Shown piece by piece: positions 18,272-27,477 of a DNA stretch of 64,000 bases. The stretch is from Saccharopolyspora sp. SCSIO 74807. Its GTDB lineage: Bacteria > Actinomycetota > Actinomycetes > Mycobacteriales > Pseudonocardiaceae. Position numbers and translations under genes: made by a program. The stretch lies in assembly GCF_037023755.1 (NCBI RefSeq), contig NZ_CP146100.1, positions 2,853,501 to 2,917,500 on the forward strand. Reading direction: 5' to 3'. Each line of letters opens with the position of its first letter. Positions within the stretch are counted from its first letter, which is position 1. Under the pieces are notes generated by a model. That model was not told the origin of the DNA and ran no database searches. It saw only the letters and a program-made list of their open reading frames with translations.

Positions 18272-18314
18272 AGATCATTCAGAGCGGTTTGCGTGGCGGT
18301 GCCGGTAGCGGAAC

Positions 18315-18399
18315 CTCAGCGGCTTCCTCGCTGCGGGATCGATTTCTGACGTAGCACCCTACGCGGCGAAATCGCTGTCCTCGCGAGGAAGCCGCTGAG
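18315..18399. repeat. 85-bp nested inverted repeat
   Basis: Outer arms ctcagcggcttcctcg (18315-18330) and cgaggaagccgctgag (18384-18399) are perfect 16-base complements. Inside are a second pair (cgatttc/gaaatcg) and a third (cgtag/ctacg) close to the centre, so the single strand folds into one long interrupted stem. A related short hairpin, tcagcggc-ttc-gccgctga, sits at 18437-18455. The element lies between the YbjN and sulfatase genes and could be a terminator, a mobile miniature element or an RNA structure. Confidence 0.75.
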
Positions 18400-18557
18400 A
18401 ACCCGCCGGTGGTCCGGTTGCGTGCGTGGTCGCCGGTCAGCGGCTTCGCCGCTGAGAAGATAAAGATCAAAAGAGCTCGCGAAATGCCACTGCAACCGTT
18501 CCTCCGTGCGAGGGGCGGATCTTGACACTTTGTGCGTGCCGGGGACCAAACTGAGTC

Positions 18558-20231
18558 ATGGTCCCGATGGCTGCCGCTCGCCGCGTCCCGCGCCGGAGAC
18601 GGCCGGTGTTGCTGCTGGTCCTGGCGTTCGTGGCGGCGGCGTGCACGGGCCAGCCGCAGTCGGTCCCCCCGCAGGCGAGCCCGGTGCCGCGGAAACCGAA
18701 CGTGGTCATGGTGATGACCGACGACCAGTGGCTGGAGAGCATGCGGTTCATGCCGCAGACCCAGCGGTACTTCGGCACCCAGGGCGTGACGTTCGACCGC
18801 TACTACGCCTCGTACCCGCTGTGCTGCCCCTCCCGCTCGACGTTCCTCAGTGGACAGTTCGCGCACAACAACGGCGTGCGGCACAACGCCGACCCGCTCG
18901 GCGGCTACGACAAGCTCAACGAGGCCGAGACGCTGCCGGTGTGGCTGCAACGCGCCGGCTACACCACTTCGCACATCGGGAAGTACCCCAACGGTTACGG
19001 CGAGGACGACCCGACGCACGTGCCGCCCGGTTGGGACGAATGGCGCGGTTCGGTCGACCCGAGCACCTACAAAATGTACGGGTACCGGTTGAACGAGAAC
19101 GGCGCGCTGCGCACCTACGGCGACTACTGGCACGAAGATCCGCAGCACTACCAAACCGACGTGTACCGGGACAAAGGCGCCGACTTCATCCGCAGGCAGT
19201 CGCAGGCGGGCAGCCCGTTCTTCCTCAGCATGGCTTTCCTGGCACCGCACGGCGAGATCACGCCGGGTGCACCGGACAACGGCGACCTGTTCCGGATCGC
19301 GGACGGCCCGCGTCCCGCGCAGCGCCACGCCGGAGCTTTCGCGGACGTGCCGCTGCCCGCGGACCCGTCGTTCAACGAGGCGGACATGAGCGACAAGCCG
19401 AAGTTCCTCCGGGAATATCCGCAGATCGCGGCGCACGAGACCGCCGGCATCACCGAGAGCTACCGCAGCAGGCTGGAATCCCTGCTGGCCGTCGACGAGG
19501 CGGTGCGCAAGCTCATCGACACGCTGCGCGAGCAGGGCGTGCTCGAGAACACCTACCTGATCTTCGCCTCGGACAACGGGTTCTTCTTCGGCCAGCACCA
19601 GATCCCGACCGGGAAGTTCCTGCCGCACGAGGCTTCCGCGCACGTGCCCATGATGATCAGCGGTCCGGGCGTCGCGCGCGGCGGGCATTCCGCCGAGCTG
19701 ACCAGCAATCCGGACCTGACCGCGACGATCGCCGACCTCGGCGGCACCAGTCCAGGCCTGGCGCTGGACGGGCGTTCGCTGCTGCCGTTCGCGCAGGATC
19801 CGCGCAGGCAAACCGGCCGACCGATCCTGCACGAGGCCGCGGCAGGCGCCCTGCCGGAACCCGTTCGTCCAGGTGCGCGGCAGCAAGCGCCCGCCGACGA
19901 CGTGCAGGCCGGGCGCGCCGCGGGCGCGGGCGATCTCGACCAGGACGTCGCGACCGCACCACGACCGGCCAAGCCCCGCGACGAGCACGGGCAAGTGCTG
20001 TCCGCCGCGTACGAGGGAATCCGCACCGACCGCTACCTCTACATCCGCTACGTCAGCGGCGCGCACGAGCTCTACGACCTGGCCATCGATCCGTACGAGC
20101 TGAATTCCCGGCACGACGACGCGCGCTACGCGCAGGTGCGCGAATTCCTGGACCGCCAGCTCGACCGCACGCAGGGCTGCGTCGGAGCGGACTGCGGCCG
20201 CGAAATCCCGCAGCCGCCCGCGCCCGGCTGA
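18558..20231 (+). CDS. Sulfatase-family lipoprotein
   Basis: 557 residues. A lipoprotein signal with lipobox AAAC-T ends near residue 31, so the enzyme should be anchored outside the membrane. The sulfatase fold starts with KPNVVMVMTDDQ (metal Asp pair) and has the formylglycine motif C-x-P-S-R at residues 89-93 (CCPSR), with Cys89 the residue to be oxidised. A second metal site is FASDNG. It belongs with arylsulfatase A-like/N-acetylglucosamine-6-sulfatase types. Residues about 430-480 form an Ala/Pro/Arg-rich stretch unlike the rest, possibly a compensated frame shift or a true linker. The tail YEGIRTDRYLYIRY is typical. Confidence 0.88.
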   Translation: MVPMAAARRVPRRRRPVLLLVLAFVAAACTGQPQSVPPQASPVPRKPNVVMVMTDDQWLESMRFMPQTQRYFGTQGVTFDRYYASYPLCCPSRSTFLSGQFAHNNGVRHNADPLGGYDKLNEAETLPVWLQRAGYTTSHIGKYPNGYGEDDPTHVPPGWDEWRGSVDPSTYKMYGYRLNENGALRTYGDYWHEDPQHYQTDVYRDKGADFIRRQSQAGSPFFLSMAFLAPHGEITPGAPDNGDLFRIADGPRPAQRHAGAFADVPLPADPSFNEADMSDKPKFLREYPQIAAHETAGITESYRSRLESLLAVDEAVRKLIDTLREQGVLENTYLIFASDNGFFFGQHQIPTGKFLPHEASAHVPMMISGPGVARGGHSAELTSNPDLTATIADLGGTSPGLALDGRSLLPFAQDPRRQTGRPILHEAAAGALPEPVRPGARQQAPADDVQAGRAAGAGDLDQDVATAPRPAKPRDEHGQVLSAAYEGIRTDRYLYIRYVSGAHELYDLAIDPYELNSRHDDARYAQVREFLDRQLDRTQGCVGADCGREIPQPPAPG

Positions 20232-20317
20232 CGACCGTCCACTTAGTACGGCCCGCGAGTGGGGGATTTCCCTGCCTGGCACCGCCGGGTGAGGTGCCAC
20301 GGCTAAGATCTCCAGCC

Positions 20318-21334
20318 GTGACTGCTTTGTCGCCCCTCGTCCTAGCTCCCGCCGCAGTCCTGTACCTGCTGTTCGGACTGAGCGTTCTGCGCGATCGGCG
20401 CCGCGTGCGCAACGGACTCTGGTTGTTCTTCGCGATCCTGGCGACGATCGTCGGCGCGGGGGCGCTGCTGGCGATGCTCTCGCCGCAGGCCGCGGTCCTG
20501 TTCGCGGTGGGGTTCGCGCTCGCGTTCGTGGCGATGCCGCTGGTGCTGGCGGTGTTCCTGATCTTCAACGGGGTGACGATGCTGCGCCGCGAAGGCCGCA
20601 GCTTGGGCAACCTGCTTTCGTTGTTCGCCGGGATCGGGATCCTCGGCTACCTGGTGCTGCGCAGCCTCGCCAACCTGACCGAGTGGCCTCCGCTGGTGGC
20701 CGTGATGAGCGCCGTCGCATCCGTGCTCGGCTTCGTGTCGCTGCAGTTCGTGTGCTTCCTGCTGTACTCGTTCTTCTACGGGCTGTTCCCGCCGCGCAAG
20801 CAGGCCGACTTCATCGTGGTGCTGGGTTCCGGCCTGATCGGCGGGCGGCGGGTGCCGCCGCTGCTGGGTTCCCGGCTGGACAAGGGCCTGGGGGTGTTCC
20901 ACCAGCAGCGCGCGAAGGGCTACGACCCGGTGCTGATCACTTCCGGTGGTCAGGGGCCGGGCGAGGAGATCGCGGAAGGCCGCGCGATGGCGGACTACCT
21001 GCTCGAGCGCGGAGCTCCCGCCGACCGGCTGCTGGTCGAGGACGCTTCGCGCAGCACCGAGCAGAACCTCCGGTTCAGCAAGGCGCTCATGCAGCAGCGC
21101 GTGCCGGAGCACCGCTGCCTGGTGGTGACGAACAACTACCACGTGATGCGCGCCGCGCGGATCGCCCGCAAGGAGTCGGTGAACGGGGACGTGGTGGGCT
21201 CGCCGACAGCCCGCTACTTCTGGCCGAGCGCCACGATCCGGGAGTTCGTGGCGATCTTCCTCGATCACCGGGTGGCGAACGCCATCATCTGCGGCCTGCT
21301 GGTCCTCGGTGCCCTGATAGGCAACTTGGGCTGA
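20318..21334 (+). CDS. YdcF/DUF218 family membrane protein
   Basis: 338 residues. Five to six hydrophobic helices in the first 165 residues precede a DUF218 domain: ADFIVVLGSGLIGGRRVPP, LITSGGQGPGE, EDASRSTEQNLRFS and VTNNYHVMRAARIA. The family includes SanA/ElyC-like envelope proteins linked to wall synthesis. GTG at 20318 starts the hydrophobic N-terminus; longer readings run through the sulfatase gene in another frame and are rejected. It is followed 30 bases later by the VanZ gene, so they are probably one operon. Confidence 0.87.
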   Translation: MTALSPLVLAPAAVLYLLFGLSVLRDRRRVRNGLWLFFAILATIVGAGALLAMLSPQAAVLFAVGFALAFVAMPLVLAVFLIFNGVTMLRREGRSLGNLLSLFAGIGILGYLVLRSLANLTEWPPLVAVMSAVASVLGFVSLQFVCFLLYSFFYGLFPPRKQADFIVVLGSGLIGGRRVPPLLGSRLDKGLGVFHQQRAKGYDPVLITSGGQGPGEEIAEGRAMADYLLERGAPADRLLVEDASRSTEQNLRFSKALMQQRVPEHRCLVVTNNYHVMRAARIARKESVNGDVVGSPTARYFWPSATIREFVAIFLDHRVANAIICGLLVLGALIGNLG

Positions 21335-21364
21335 CGAAAACCTCCTGCACCTACCGGAAGGACG

Positions 21365-22516
21365 ATGGTGAGCGAGCGGCTGCTGCCCGCTTTGATCGGG
21401 ATCGTGACAGGCATCGCGCTGGCCGTGGTGCTGTTCGTGCCGTACGTGGCTCGGCAATATCGCAGGCGCGGCCAGCTCGGCGCTGGCCACTTGGCGCTGG
21501 CGCTGGCCGCGGTGGTCTACGGCGTTTCCCTGGTGGCTTACGTGCTGCTGCCGTTCCCGCAGTTGACGCCGGACTTCTGCGCCACCGAGGGAGCGGGCGG
21601 TCCGCAGTGGATCCCGTTCAACTTCCTCAACGACATGCGCAAGGAAGCCACCGGCAGCGGTGTGCTCTCGGTGCTGAGCAATCCGGCGCTGACGCAGATC
21701 GCGCTGAACGTGGGCCTGTTCGTGCCGCTGGGCATGTTCGTCCGCTACCTGTTCGGGCGGTCGGTGCTGATCACCACCGCGGTCGGGTTCGGCGTCTCGT
21801 TGCTCATCGAGGCGACGCAGGGAACCGGGATCTGGTTCCTGTACCCCTGCGCCTACCGGCTGTTCGACGTGGACGACCTGATCATGAACACGGCCGGGGC
21901 GCTGGCAGGTGCGTGGGCGGCCCCTGCGCTGCGCGCGGTGCCGGGGCAGCGGCTCACCACCCCGCCGGGACAGCCGCGGCCGATCACCTGGTCCCGGCGG
22001 CTGCTGGCATCGGTGTGCGATCTGGCGATCATCAAGCTGAGCAGCACGCTGTGCGCCACGGCCGGGATCGTCGTGCTGATGGCCGTCAACGGCCAGCTGT
22101 TCGGCGGGAACATGCCGCCCACCAGGGAGATCCCGGGCGCGGGCCTCGTCGAGGTGCTCGGGAGCTGGCTGCCGTGGCTGCTGCTGGTGATCGTGCTTCC
22201 GCTGGCGGGCGGCGCGAGCAGCGTCGGCCAGCGCATCGTGCAGCTGCGGGCGGTCACCGCGGACGGTGCCAAGCCTCGGCCGTCGGTGAGCCTGGTGCGC
22301 AGCCTCGCCGGTGTCGGCGGCTACCTGCTGCTGATCGGCATGGGCGGGGAGTCCCCGTTCGGCTTCCTCGGCCAGCTGTTCGGTCTGGTGTCGTTGATCT
22401 GCCTGTTCAGCACCGCCGGGCAGCGCGGCCTGTCGTACAAGATCACCGGGCTGAGCCTGGTGGACGCTCGGGAGCAGCCGGAGGCGGCCGCACCGGCGGC
22501 ATCCGAACAGCGCTGA
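21365..22516 (+). CDS. VanZ-family protein with RDD-like C-terminus
   Basis: 383 residues. The N-terminal half is a VanZ domain with four helices (residues 5-185; WIPFNFLNDM, LNVGLFVPLGMFVRYLFGR, SLLIEATQ, FDVDDLIMNTAGALAG). The second half (215-370) is an RDD-like membrane domain (SVCDLAIIKL, GGASSVGQRIVQLRA). VanZ proteins reduce teicoplanin binding in enterococci; the actinobacterial fusion form has no proven role. The ATG follows the YdcF gene closely, preceded by GGAAGGACG. A strong hairpin terminator ends the unit. Confidence 0.87.
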   Translation: MVSERLLPALIGIVTGIALAVVLFVPYVARQYRRRGQLGAGHLALALAAVVYGVSLVAYVLLPFPQLTPDFCATEGAGGPQWIPFNFLNDMRKEATGSGVLSVLSNPALTQIALNVGLFVPLGMFVRYLFGRSVLITTAVGFGVSLLIEATQGTGIWFLYPCAYRLFDVDDLIMNTAGALAGAWAAPALRAVPGQRLTTPPGQPRPITWSRRLLASVCDLAIIKLSSTLCATAGIVVLMAVNGQLFGGNMPPTREIPGAGLVEVLGSWLPWLLLVIVLPLAGGASSVGQRIVQLRAVTADGAKPRPSVSLVRSLAGVGGYLLLIGMGGESPFGFLGQLFGLVSLICLFSTAGQRGLSYKITGLSLVDAREQPEAAAPAASEQR

Positions 22517-22522
22517 GCGCGC

Positions 22523-22555
22523 AACAGCCCCGGCGCCGTGCGCGCCGGGGCTGTT
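22523..22555. terminator. Bidirectional hairpin terminator between VanZ and lysS
   Basis: A 14-base stem aacagccccggcgc and its complement around a 5-base loop ends in TT followed by cgctt. It lies between two convergent genes, 7 bases after the VanZ gene and 14 before the lysS stop. Confidence 0.8.
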
Positions 22556-22568
22556 CGCTTCGCGCGGG

Positions 22569-24068
22569 TCAGACCGGTTTGACCATCGGGAACAGGATCG
22601 TGTCCCGGATTCCCCTGCCGGTGAACGCCATCAGCATCCGGTCGACGCCGATGCCGACTCCGCCGGTGGGCGGCATCCCGTACTCGAGGGCGCGCAGGAA
22701 GTCCTCGTCGAGCTGCATCGCCTCCGGGTCACCGCCCGCGGCCAGCAGCGACTGCTCGGTGAGCCGGTTGCGCTGCTCGACCGGGTCGACCAGCTCGGAG
22801 TAGCCGGTGCCGAGCTCCATGCCGAACCCGATCAGGTCCCACTTCTCGGTCAGCAGCGGGTCGTCCCGGTGCTGCCGGGTCAACGGGCTCGTCTCCAGCG
22901 GGAAGTCGCGCACGAAGGTCGGCTGGATCAGGGTGTGCTCCACCAGCTCCTCGAACAGCGCCTCCACGAGCTTGCCCGGCCCCCACGACGGGTCCCAGCC
23001 GATCCCGCGCTCGTCGGCGTGCTTGCGCAGCTGCTCCACCGGGGTGCGCGGGGTGATCTCCGCGCCGAGGGCCTCGGAGACCGAGCCGAACAGCGTGATC
23101 GACGGCCATTCGCCGCCGAGGTCGACGTCCCCGTGCTCGGGGTGGCGCACCACGTGGTCGCCGAACACGGCCTTCGCGGCGTGCCGGTAGAGCTGGGTGG
23201 TCAGTTCGGCGACGGTGTCGTAGTCGCCGTAGGACTCGTAGAACTCCAGCATCGTGAACTCGGGGTTGTGCGTGGAGTCCGCGCCTTCGTTGCGGAAGTT
23301 GCGGTTGATCTCGAAGACCTTCTCGATCCCGCCGACCACCAGCCGCTTGAGGAACAGCTCCGGCGCGATCCGCAGGTACAGGTCGAGGTCGTAGGCGTTG
23401 ATGTGGGTGGTGAACGGCTCCGCCGTGGCGCCGCCGTGCACCTGCTGCAACATCGGCGTCTCGACTTCGAGGAAGTCGCGCTCCAGCAGCACCGAGCGCA
23501 ACGCCTGCACGGCGCGCGAACGCTGCTGGGCCAGCTGCCGCGCCTCCGGGTTGACCAGCAGGTCGACGTAGCGCTGCCGCACCCGCGCCTCGGGATCCGT
23601 CAAGCCCTTGTGCTTCTCCGGCAGCGGGCGCAGGCACTTCGAGGTCAGCGTCCAGCTCTCCGCCATGATCGAGAGCTCGCCGCGCTTGGAGGTGATCACT
23701 TCGCCGGTGATGCCGACGTGGTCGCCGAGGTCGATGTCGGCCTTCCAGGCTTCCAACTCGTCCGCGCCGACCTTGTCCAGCGCCAGCATGATCTGGATCG
23801 AACCGGTGTCGTCGCGGATCGTGGCGAAGCACAGCTTGCCGCCGGTGCGGTAGAGCATGACCCGGCCGGTCACCGAGACGACTTCACCGGTGCCCTGGTC
23901 GGCTTCGAGGCCGTCGTGTTTCTCGCGGATCGGACCGATCGAGGTGCTGCGCGGGTAACCGACCGGGTAGGGGTCGACGCCGTTGTCCCGCAGGCGTTCC
24001 AGCTTCTCCCGCCGGATGCGCATCTGCTCCGGCAGGTCCTCGTGATTCTCGTCCACCGCTGTACTCAC
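22569..24068 (-). CDS. lysS: Lysyl-tRNA synthetase (class II)
   Basis: 499 residues, normal length. The N-terminal OB-fold anticodon domain includes [20 protein letters not shown]. The class II core shows motif 2 ([11 protein letters not shown] with [12 protein letters not shown]) and motif 3 ([11 protein letters not shown]). It charges tRNA-Lys. GTG is taken as the start, since homologues begin a few residues before the conserved [22 protein letters not shown]; no good Shine-Dalgarno sequence precedes it, so a leaderless message is possible. It is convergent with the VanZ unit; a small conserved gene follows upstream on the same strand. Confidence 0.96.
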   Translation of the reverse strand: MSTAVDENHEDLPEQMRIRREKLERLRDNGVDPYPVGYPRSTSIGPIREKHDGLEADQGTGEVVSVTGRVMLYRTGGKLCFATIRDDTGSIQIMLALDKVGADELEAWKADIDLGDHVGITGEVITSKRGELSIMAESWTLTSKCLRPLPEKHKGLTDPEARVRQRYVDLLVNPEARQLAQQRSRAVQALRSVLLERDFLEVETPMLQQVHGGATAEPFTTHINAYDLDLYLRIAPELFLKRLVVGGIEKVFEINRNFRNEGADSTHNPEFTMLEFYESYGDYDTVAELTTQLYRHAAKAVFGDHVVRHPEHGDVDLGGEWPSITLFGSVSEALGAEITPRTPVEQLRKHADERGIGWDPSWGPGKLVEALFEELVEHTLIQPTFVRDFPLETSPLTRQHRDDPLLTEKWDLIGFGMELGTGYSELVDPVEQRNRLTEQSLLAAGGDPEAMQLDEDFLRALEYGMPPTGGVGIGVDRMLMAFTGRGIRDTILFPMVKPV

Positions 24069-24176
24069 GAAACCATGGTATCGGCCCAGCTCACCCGGCC
24101 CGGCGGGCGGGCGCACCGGGGTGCGAACCCCGATGCGGCCCGCATCCGCGGCCGTCGCTGCGGTCCACCGGGCCGC

Positions 24177-24398
24177 TCACCCCTGGTCGTGGCCTTCGAT
24201 GCGAGCTTGCTCGGCGAGCGCCGGGTAGCTGTCCGCATCCTCCGGCATCAGCCGTACCGACCACGGGATCGGGCACGGCGGAGCGTGGTCGGGATCCGGG
24301 CACAACAGCCTGGTGATGCGCTCCTTGACTTCTTCGGCCTGCTGCTCGGTGGCGTAAATGCCGAGCCGGATTTCCCAGATTCCACTTTCCTCGGACAT
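24177..24398 (-). CDS. Conserved small protein, unknown
   Basis: 73 residues, MSEESGIWEIRLGIYATEQQ at the start and a Cys/Pro pattern LLCPDPDHAPPCPIPW in the middle. Alternating beta-strand and helix (WEIRLGIY, EQQAEEVKERITRLL) suggests a small ferredoxin-like or SPOR-like fold. It sits between lysS and a secreted protein gene on the same strand. I do not recognise a characterised homologue. Codon usage matches its neighbours, supporting a real gene. Confidence 0.7.
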   Translation of the reverse strand: MSEESGIWEIRLGIYATEQQAEEVKERITRLLCPDPDHAPPCPIPWSVRLMPEDADSYPALAEQARIEGHDQG

Positions 24399-24445
24399 CG
24401 CACACCAACCTGATCAGCGGAGGAGCGGAACGAAGCTGCTGGAAG

Positions 24446-24757
24446 TTACCAGATCCGCTTGGGGTCGCAGTGGCGCTTGTAGTGTCCCTGCGGCACCGGG
24501 ACGTTGCGCTCAGCGTCGGTGATGGCTTTGTCCTTGGTGTTGCCCACGCCGTCGGCTCGGTCGTAACCGATGACGTGGTTGTCGCTGATGCGCACGATGT
24601 GGCACTGCACGGTCGCGTGCCAGGTCTTGCGGACCCCGATCTCGGTGGCCGGCGCCGGTTGCGCGGTGCCGGTCGCGGCAACGGCGGTCGGCACGACCAG
24701 GCCGCCGAGCGCGCAAGCGGTGACGCCGGCGATGAACATGCGGCGAAGAGCCGTCAC
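24446..24757 (-). CDS. Small secreted protein, unknown
   Basis: 103 residues. The start is GTG with GAGGAGGGG about 6 bases upstream. Residues 1-29 form a signal peptide (RR, hydrophobic core, VAA cleavage), giving a mature protein of about 75 residues with two cysteines (in VQCHIVR and KRHCDPKR) that may form a disulfide. The mature part is basic at its C-terminus. I see no known domain. Exported by Sec or Tat; the twin Arg makes Tat possible. Confidence 0.75.
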   Translation of the reverse strand: MTALRRMFIAGVTACALGGLVVPTAVAATGTAQPAPATEIGVRKTWHATVQCHIVRISDNHVIGYDRADGVGNTKDKAITDAERNVPVPQGHYKRHCDPKRIW

Positions 24758-24942
24758 GGAAATCCCCTCCTCGGGAATCGTTGCGGAACGTCGGGCGGTC
24801 GACCCGATCGCGATCCGAGCCTGGCACCGCGGATCACCCGGCACACCGGTTCGCGCGGCCGTTGGCAGGCGGTTGGCAGGACTGCCGCGGAGCCCGCTTC
24901 GGCGTGCTCCGCAGGTGTGCGCTCGGCCGGGCGGAACGTCGT

Positions 24943-25989
24943 TCAGAGCGCACCGGTCGATGCCTGGGCGCGCAGTTCGCGCAGCAACCGCAGCTGCGCG
25001 GGGCAGCGGCGGGCCAGCAGCTCCCGGATCCGGCCGCGGTGCTGCGGATTCAGCACCGCCGTGGGCAGTGCGAGCACGAACCCGCCCGCGTGCGGGACGG
25101 TGACCAAGCCGTGCAGGAACGAGCCGGCCTCGTCGGAAGCGAGCTTCGCGCGCACCGCTTCGAGCACGTCGACCCGCCGCACTTCGGGCGGCCGGACGCA
25201 GCGCGCCGAATCCCAGAGGTCGACGTACCAAGCTTCCGTGTCGGCGAGGTACGCCGCTTCGGCCCGGGCGCGGCCGTGCTCACCGGCGAGCAGGTCGCGC
25301 ACCCGGTCCGCGTCCCGTTCCGCGCCGGTCTTGGCCAGCCCGATGCTGTGCCGGGGGCTGAACAGGTGCCGCCTGCTGCCGTCCTCCAGCGTCAGCACCG
25401 AAGTCCGGTCCGCTGCTACCGCGAAGTCCACGCCCCGCTCGGCGAGCCGCGTCCACAAGTCCCAGTCCTCGAACCCGGCCGCGGCCGTGCTCCAGCCGCC
25501 CGCCTCGGCGACCAGTGGGCGCACGTGGCCCACGCGGGACGGTTCGTACATCGCGTTGAGAACCTGCAGTTCCGGGTGCCAGACGGAATCCAGCACTCCG
25601 GAGCGGTGCCGCACCCGTCCGGACGGATCCACCCGCACACATCCGGTCCCGGCCAGCGGCGCACCGGCTTGGAGCATTCCGAGCAGGACTTCGAGGTGGT
25701 TCGGGAGCCACACGTCGTCGTGGTCCAGATAAGCCACGTACGGAGCCGACGTGGCCGCGAGACCCGCGTTGCGCGGCCCGCCCGGGCAGCCGTGGTTCGC
25801 CACCCGGAGCAGTCGCACCCGCGGATCGCGCACCGCCCGGACGACCTCGTCGGTGTCGTCGGTGCTGCCGTCCGAGACGACGAGCAGTTCCCAGTCCTGC
25901 ACCGTCTGCGCCAGCACGCTTTCCACCGTCGGCAGGATGGCCGCGGAGCGGTTGAACGCCGGGCAGATGACGGCGATGCGCGCGGCCAT
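24943..25989 (-). CDS. GT2-family glycosyltransferase
   Basis: 348 residues. The N-terminal GT-A fold is clear: IAVICPAFNRSAAILPTVES, LLVVSDGSTDDTDEVV and the nucleotide-sugar/metal motif in VAYLDHDDVW. No membrane helix, so it should be cytosolic, transferring a sugar from an NDP donor to an unknown acceptor. Its start overlaps the stop of the upstream methyltransferase gene by one base (TGATG), so the two are translationally coupled and likely act on the same product. The pair is divergent from the LuxR-type regulator of the lantibiotic cluster. Confidence 0.87.
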   Translation of the reverse strand: MAARIAVICPAFNRSAAILPTVESVLAQTVQDWELLVVSDGSTDDTDEVVRAVRDPRVRLLRVANHGCPGGPRNAGLAATSAPYVAYLDHDDVWLPNHLEVLLGMLQAGAPLAGTGCVRVDPSGRVRHRSGVLDSVWHPELQVLNAMYEPSRVGHVRPLVAEAGGWSTAAAGFEDWDLWTRLAERGVDFAVAADRTSVLTLEDGSRRHLFSPRHSIGLAKTGAERDADRVRDLLAGEHGRARAEAAYLADTEAWYVDLWDSARCVRPPEVRRVDVLEAVRAKLASDEAGSFLHGLVTVPHAGGFVLALPTAVLNPQHRGRIRELLARRCPAQLRLLRELRAQASTGAL

Positions 25990-27140
25990 CAGGACTCCGG
26001 CTGGGTCCGGGCCAGCCAGGACGGCGCGCCCGGCTCCAGGTTGAGCCCTTTGTCCAGCACCGCCAGGTTGTGGTGGAAGTGCACCCCGGCGATCTGGGTG
26101 TCGGTCGTGCTGCTGCTGCGGGGATTGCGCTCGGTCAGCTCCTGGTGGTTGAGACCGTCCACCAGGTCCTTCAGCAGCCCGATGGTGGTGTGCGGATCGC
26201 AGGTGGACTGCTCGCTACCGCCGAAGCTCGGCCAGTACGCCGTCTGCAGGTCCTCGATCACGTACTTGCCGCCCGGCCGCAGCAGCGGGAACAGCGCGCG
26301 GAACGTGCTGAGCACGTGCTTGTTGATGTGGCTGCCGTCGTCGATGATGATGTCCGGACGCCCGATCGGCTCCACCGCGCGGCTCAGCGACCCGGGATCC
26401 GCCTGATCCGCCAGCAGCGTCCGGATGCGTCCCTCGTCGTGTGCGCTCTTGTCGACGACGTCCAATCCGTACACCAGCGCCCGCGGGAAGAAATCCCGCC
26501 ACATGCGCAGTGATGCGCCCCCGCCGGTCGGGTCCTGGTAGCCGCCCACCCCGATCTCCAGCAAGACGATCGGCTCGTCCCGCAACGGCTCGAAGTGCCG
26601 CTGGTAGTGCGGGGTGTAGTTGTGCAGCCCCCACTTGTCCGAGCCGTGGTGCGCGGCCAGCGCGCTCAGGTCCCGGTCGTCGCGACGCTCCATTGCCGCG
26701 AGCAAGCGCTGCACCACGCGGAACGCGGCCGGTGGGGAGTGGAACGCGGTGAAGTCGTCCGCGTCCCGCCATTGCACGGAACGGGTCGCCGCGCTCGCGC
26801 CGGAGGGCGAGACGGTTCCGCGGAGCGCTTCGGCGAGGTCCTGGGTGATGACCGCGGCCGCCGCAACCGGATGTTCGCCGGACGGACCGAACGCCCAGCC
26901 GGATCCGTTCCGCCGCACGACCAAGTCCCGGTGCACCGTCTCCGCGCCCGCTTGCAGGCACAGCCGCACGATCGTGTCCTGGTCGAACTCGGAAAGCTCG
27001 GACAGCCGCAGCCGCGGGCGGATTTCGTCGAGCAGGAAGTCGACGGCCGGGCAGGCACCCGCTGCTGCGATCGCCCGCTCCAGGTCGTCGATTCCCAGCG
27101 TCGCGGCGCGCACCAGCGTCCGGGCGGTGGCGAAGTCCAT
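25989..27140 (-). CDS. MycE-type sugar O-methyltransferase
   Basis: 383 residues with the two-part layout of the MycE/ElmM/SpnI group: an N-terminal helical MycE_N domain (residues 1-140) and a C-terminal SAM-dependent class I methyltransferase. Landmarks are HHGSDKWGLHNYTPHYQRHF, LLEIGVGGYQDPTGGGASLR (SAM loop), IIIDDGSHINKH and YVIEDLQTAYW, which hold the Asp/Glu metal ligands and the catalytic His known in MycE. The family methylates hydroxyls of deoxysugars on macrolides and related products. The start has GGAGAGG upstream. Being coupled to a GT2 gene, it probably methylates a sugar or sugar-bearing product. Confidence 0.85.
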   Translation of the reverse strand: MDFATARTLVRAATLGIDDLERAIAAAGACPAVDFLLDEIRPRLRLSELSEFDQDTIVRLCLQAGAETVHRDLVVRRNGSGWAFGPSGEHPVAAAAVITQDLAEALRGTVSPSGASAATRSVQWRDADDFTAFHSPPAAFRVVQRLLAAMERRDDRDLSALAAHHGSDKWGLHNYTPHYQRHFEPLRDEPIVLLEIGVGGYQDPTGGGASLRMWRDFFPRALVYGLDVVDKSAHDEGRIRTLLADQADPGSLSRAVEPIGRPDIIIDDGSHINKHVLSTFRALFPLLRPGGKYVIEDLQTAYWPSFGGSEQSTCDPHTTIGLLKDLVDGLNHQELTERNPRSSSTTDTQIAGVHFHHNLAVLDKGLNLEPGAPSWLARTQPES

Positions 27141-27477
27141 CGTCGCTTCCTCTCCTTGCACCGCTGTGGACAAACCGGTGGCCAGACTCGCATCGGACCG
27201 GCTGCGGGAAAGCCGGTCGACACCCGGATGGCAGTTCTTGGCAGTTCCGCGCGCATTGCGGCGCGGTGCAGCCGGAGGTGCAGATCCGAAGGATCGGGTG
27301 CACGGTTTCGCAACCGAGGGTTCGAGCGCATGCGCCGAAAACGGCCGTCCGATCAGCGAGCCGTGATGGATCTTGCTGTGCTAAGGTGACGGCGTTCAGT
27401 ACCACCTGGGGTTATTCGGAAGGCGCGCTTCGGCATACTGGGGACCTTGCCGCGGCTGCGCCTGGCCATGATTTCTT
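27141..27477. other. Divergent promoter region, methyltransferase and LuxR regulator
   Basis: 337 bases without a gene. Less G+C-rich than its flanks. I searched it for the GTGAACC-N15-GCTAC motif found elsewhere in the cluster and do not see it on either strand. A possible -10 (taaggt, 27382-27387) faces the regulator but has no good -35. Confidence 0.5.

Noticed and set aside
20683..22803. A 706-codon plus-strand frame across the YdcF, VanZ and lysS genes
   Set aside because: It crosses a terminator and three well-supported genes in a different frame; shadow only.
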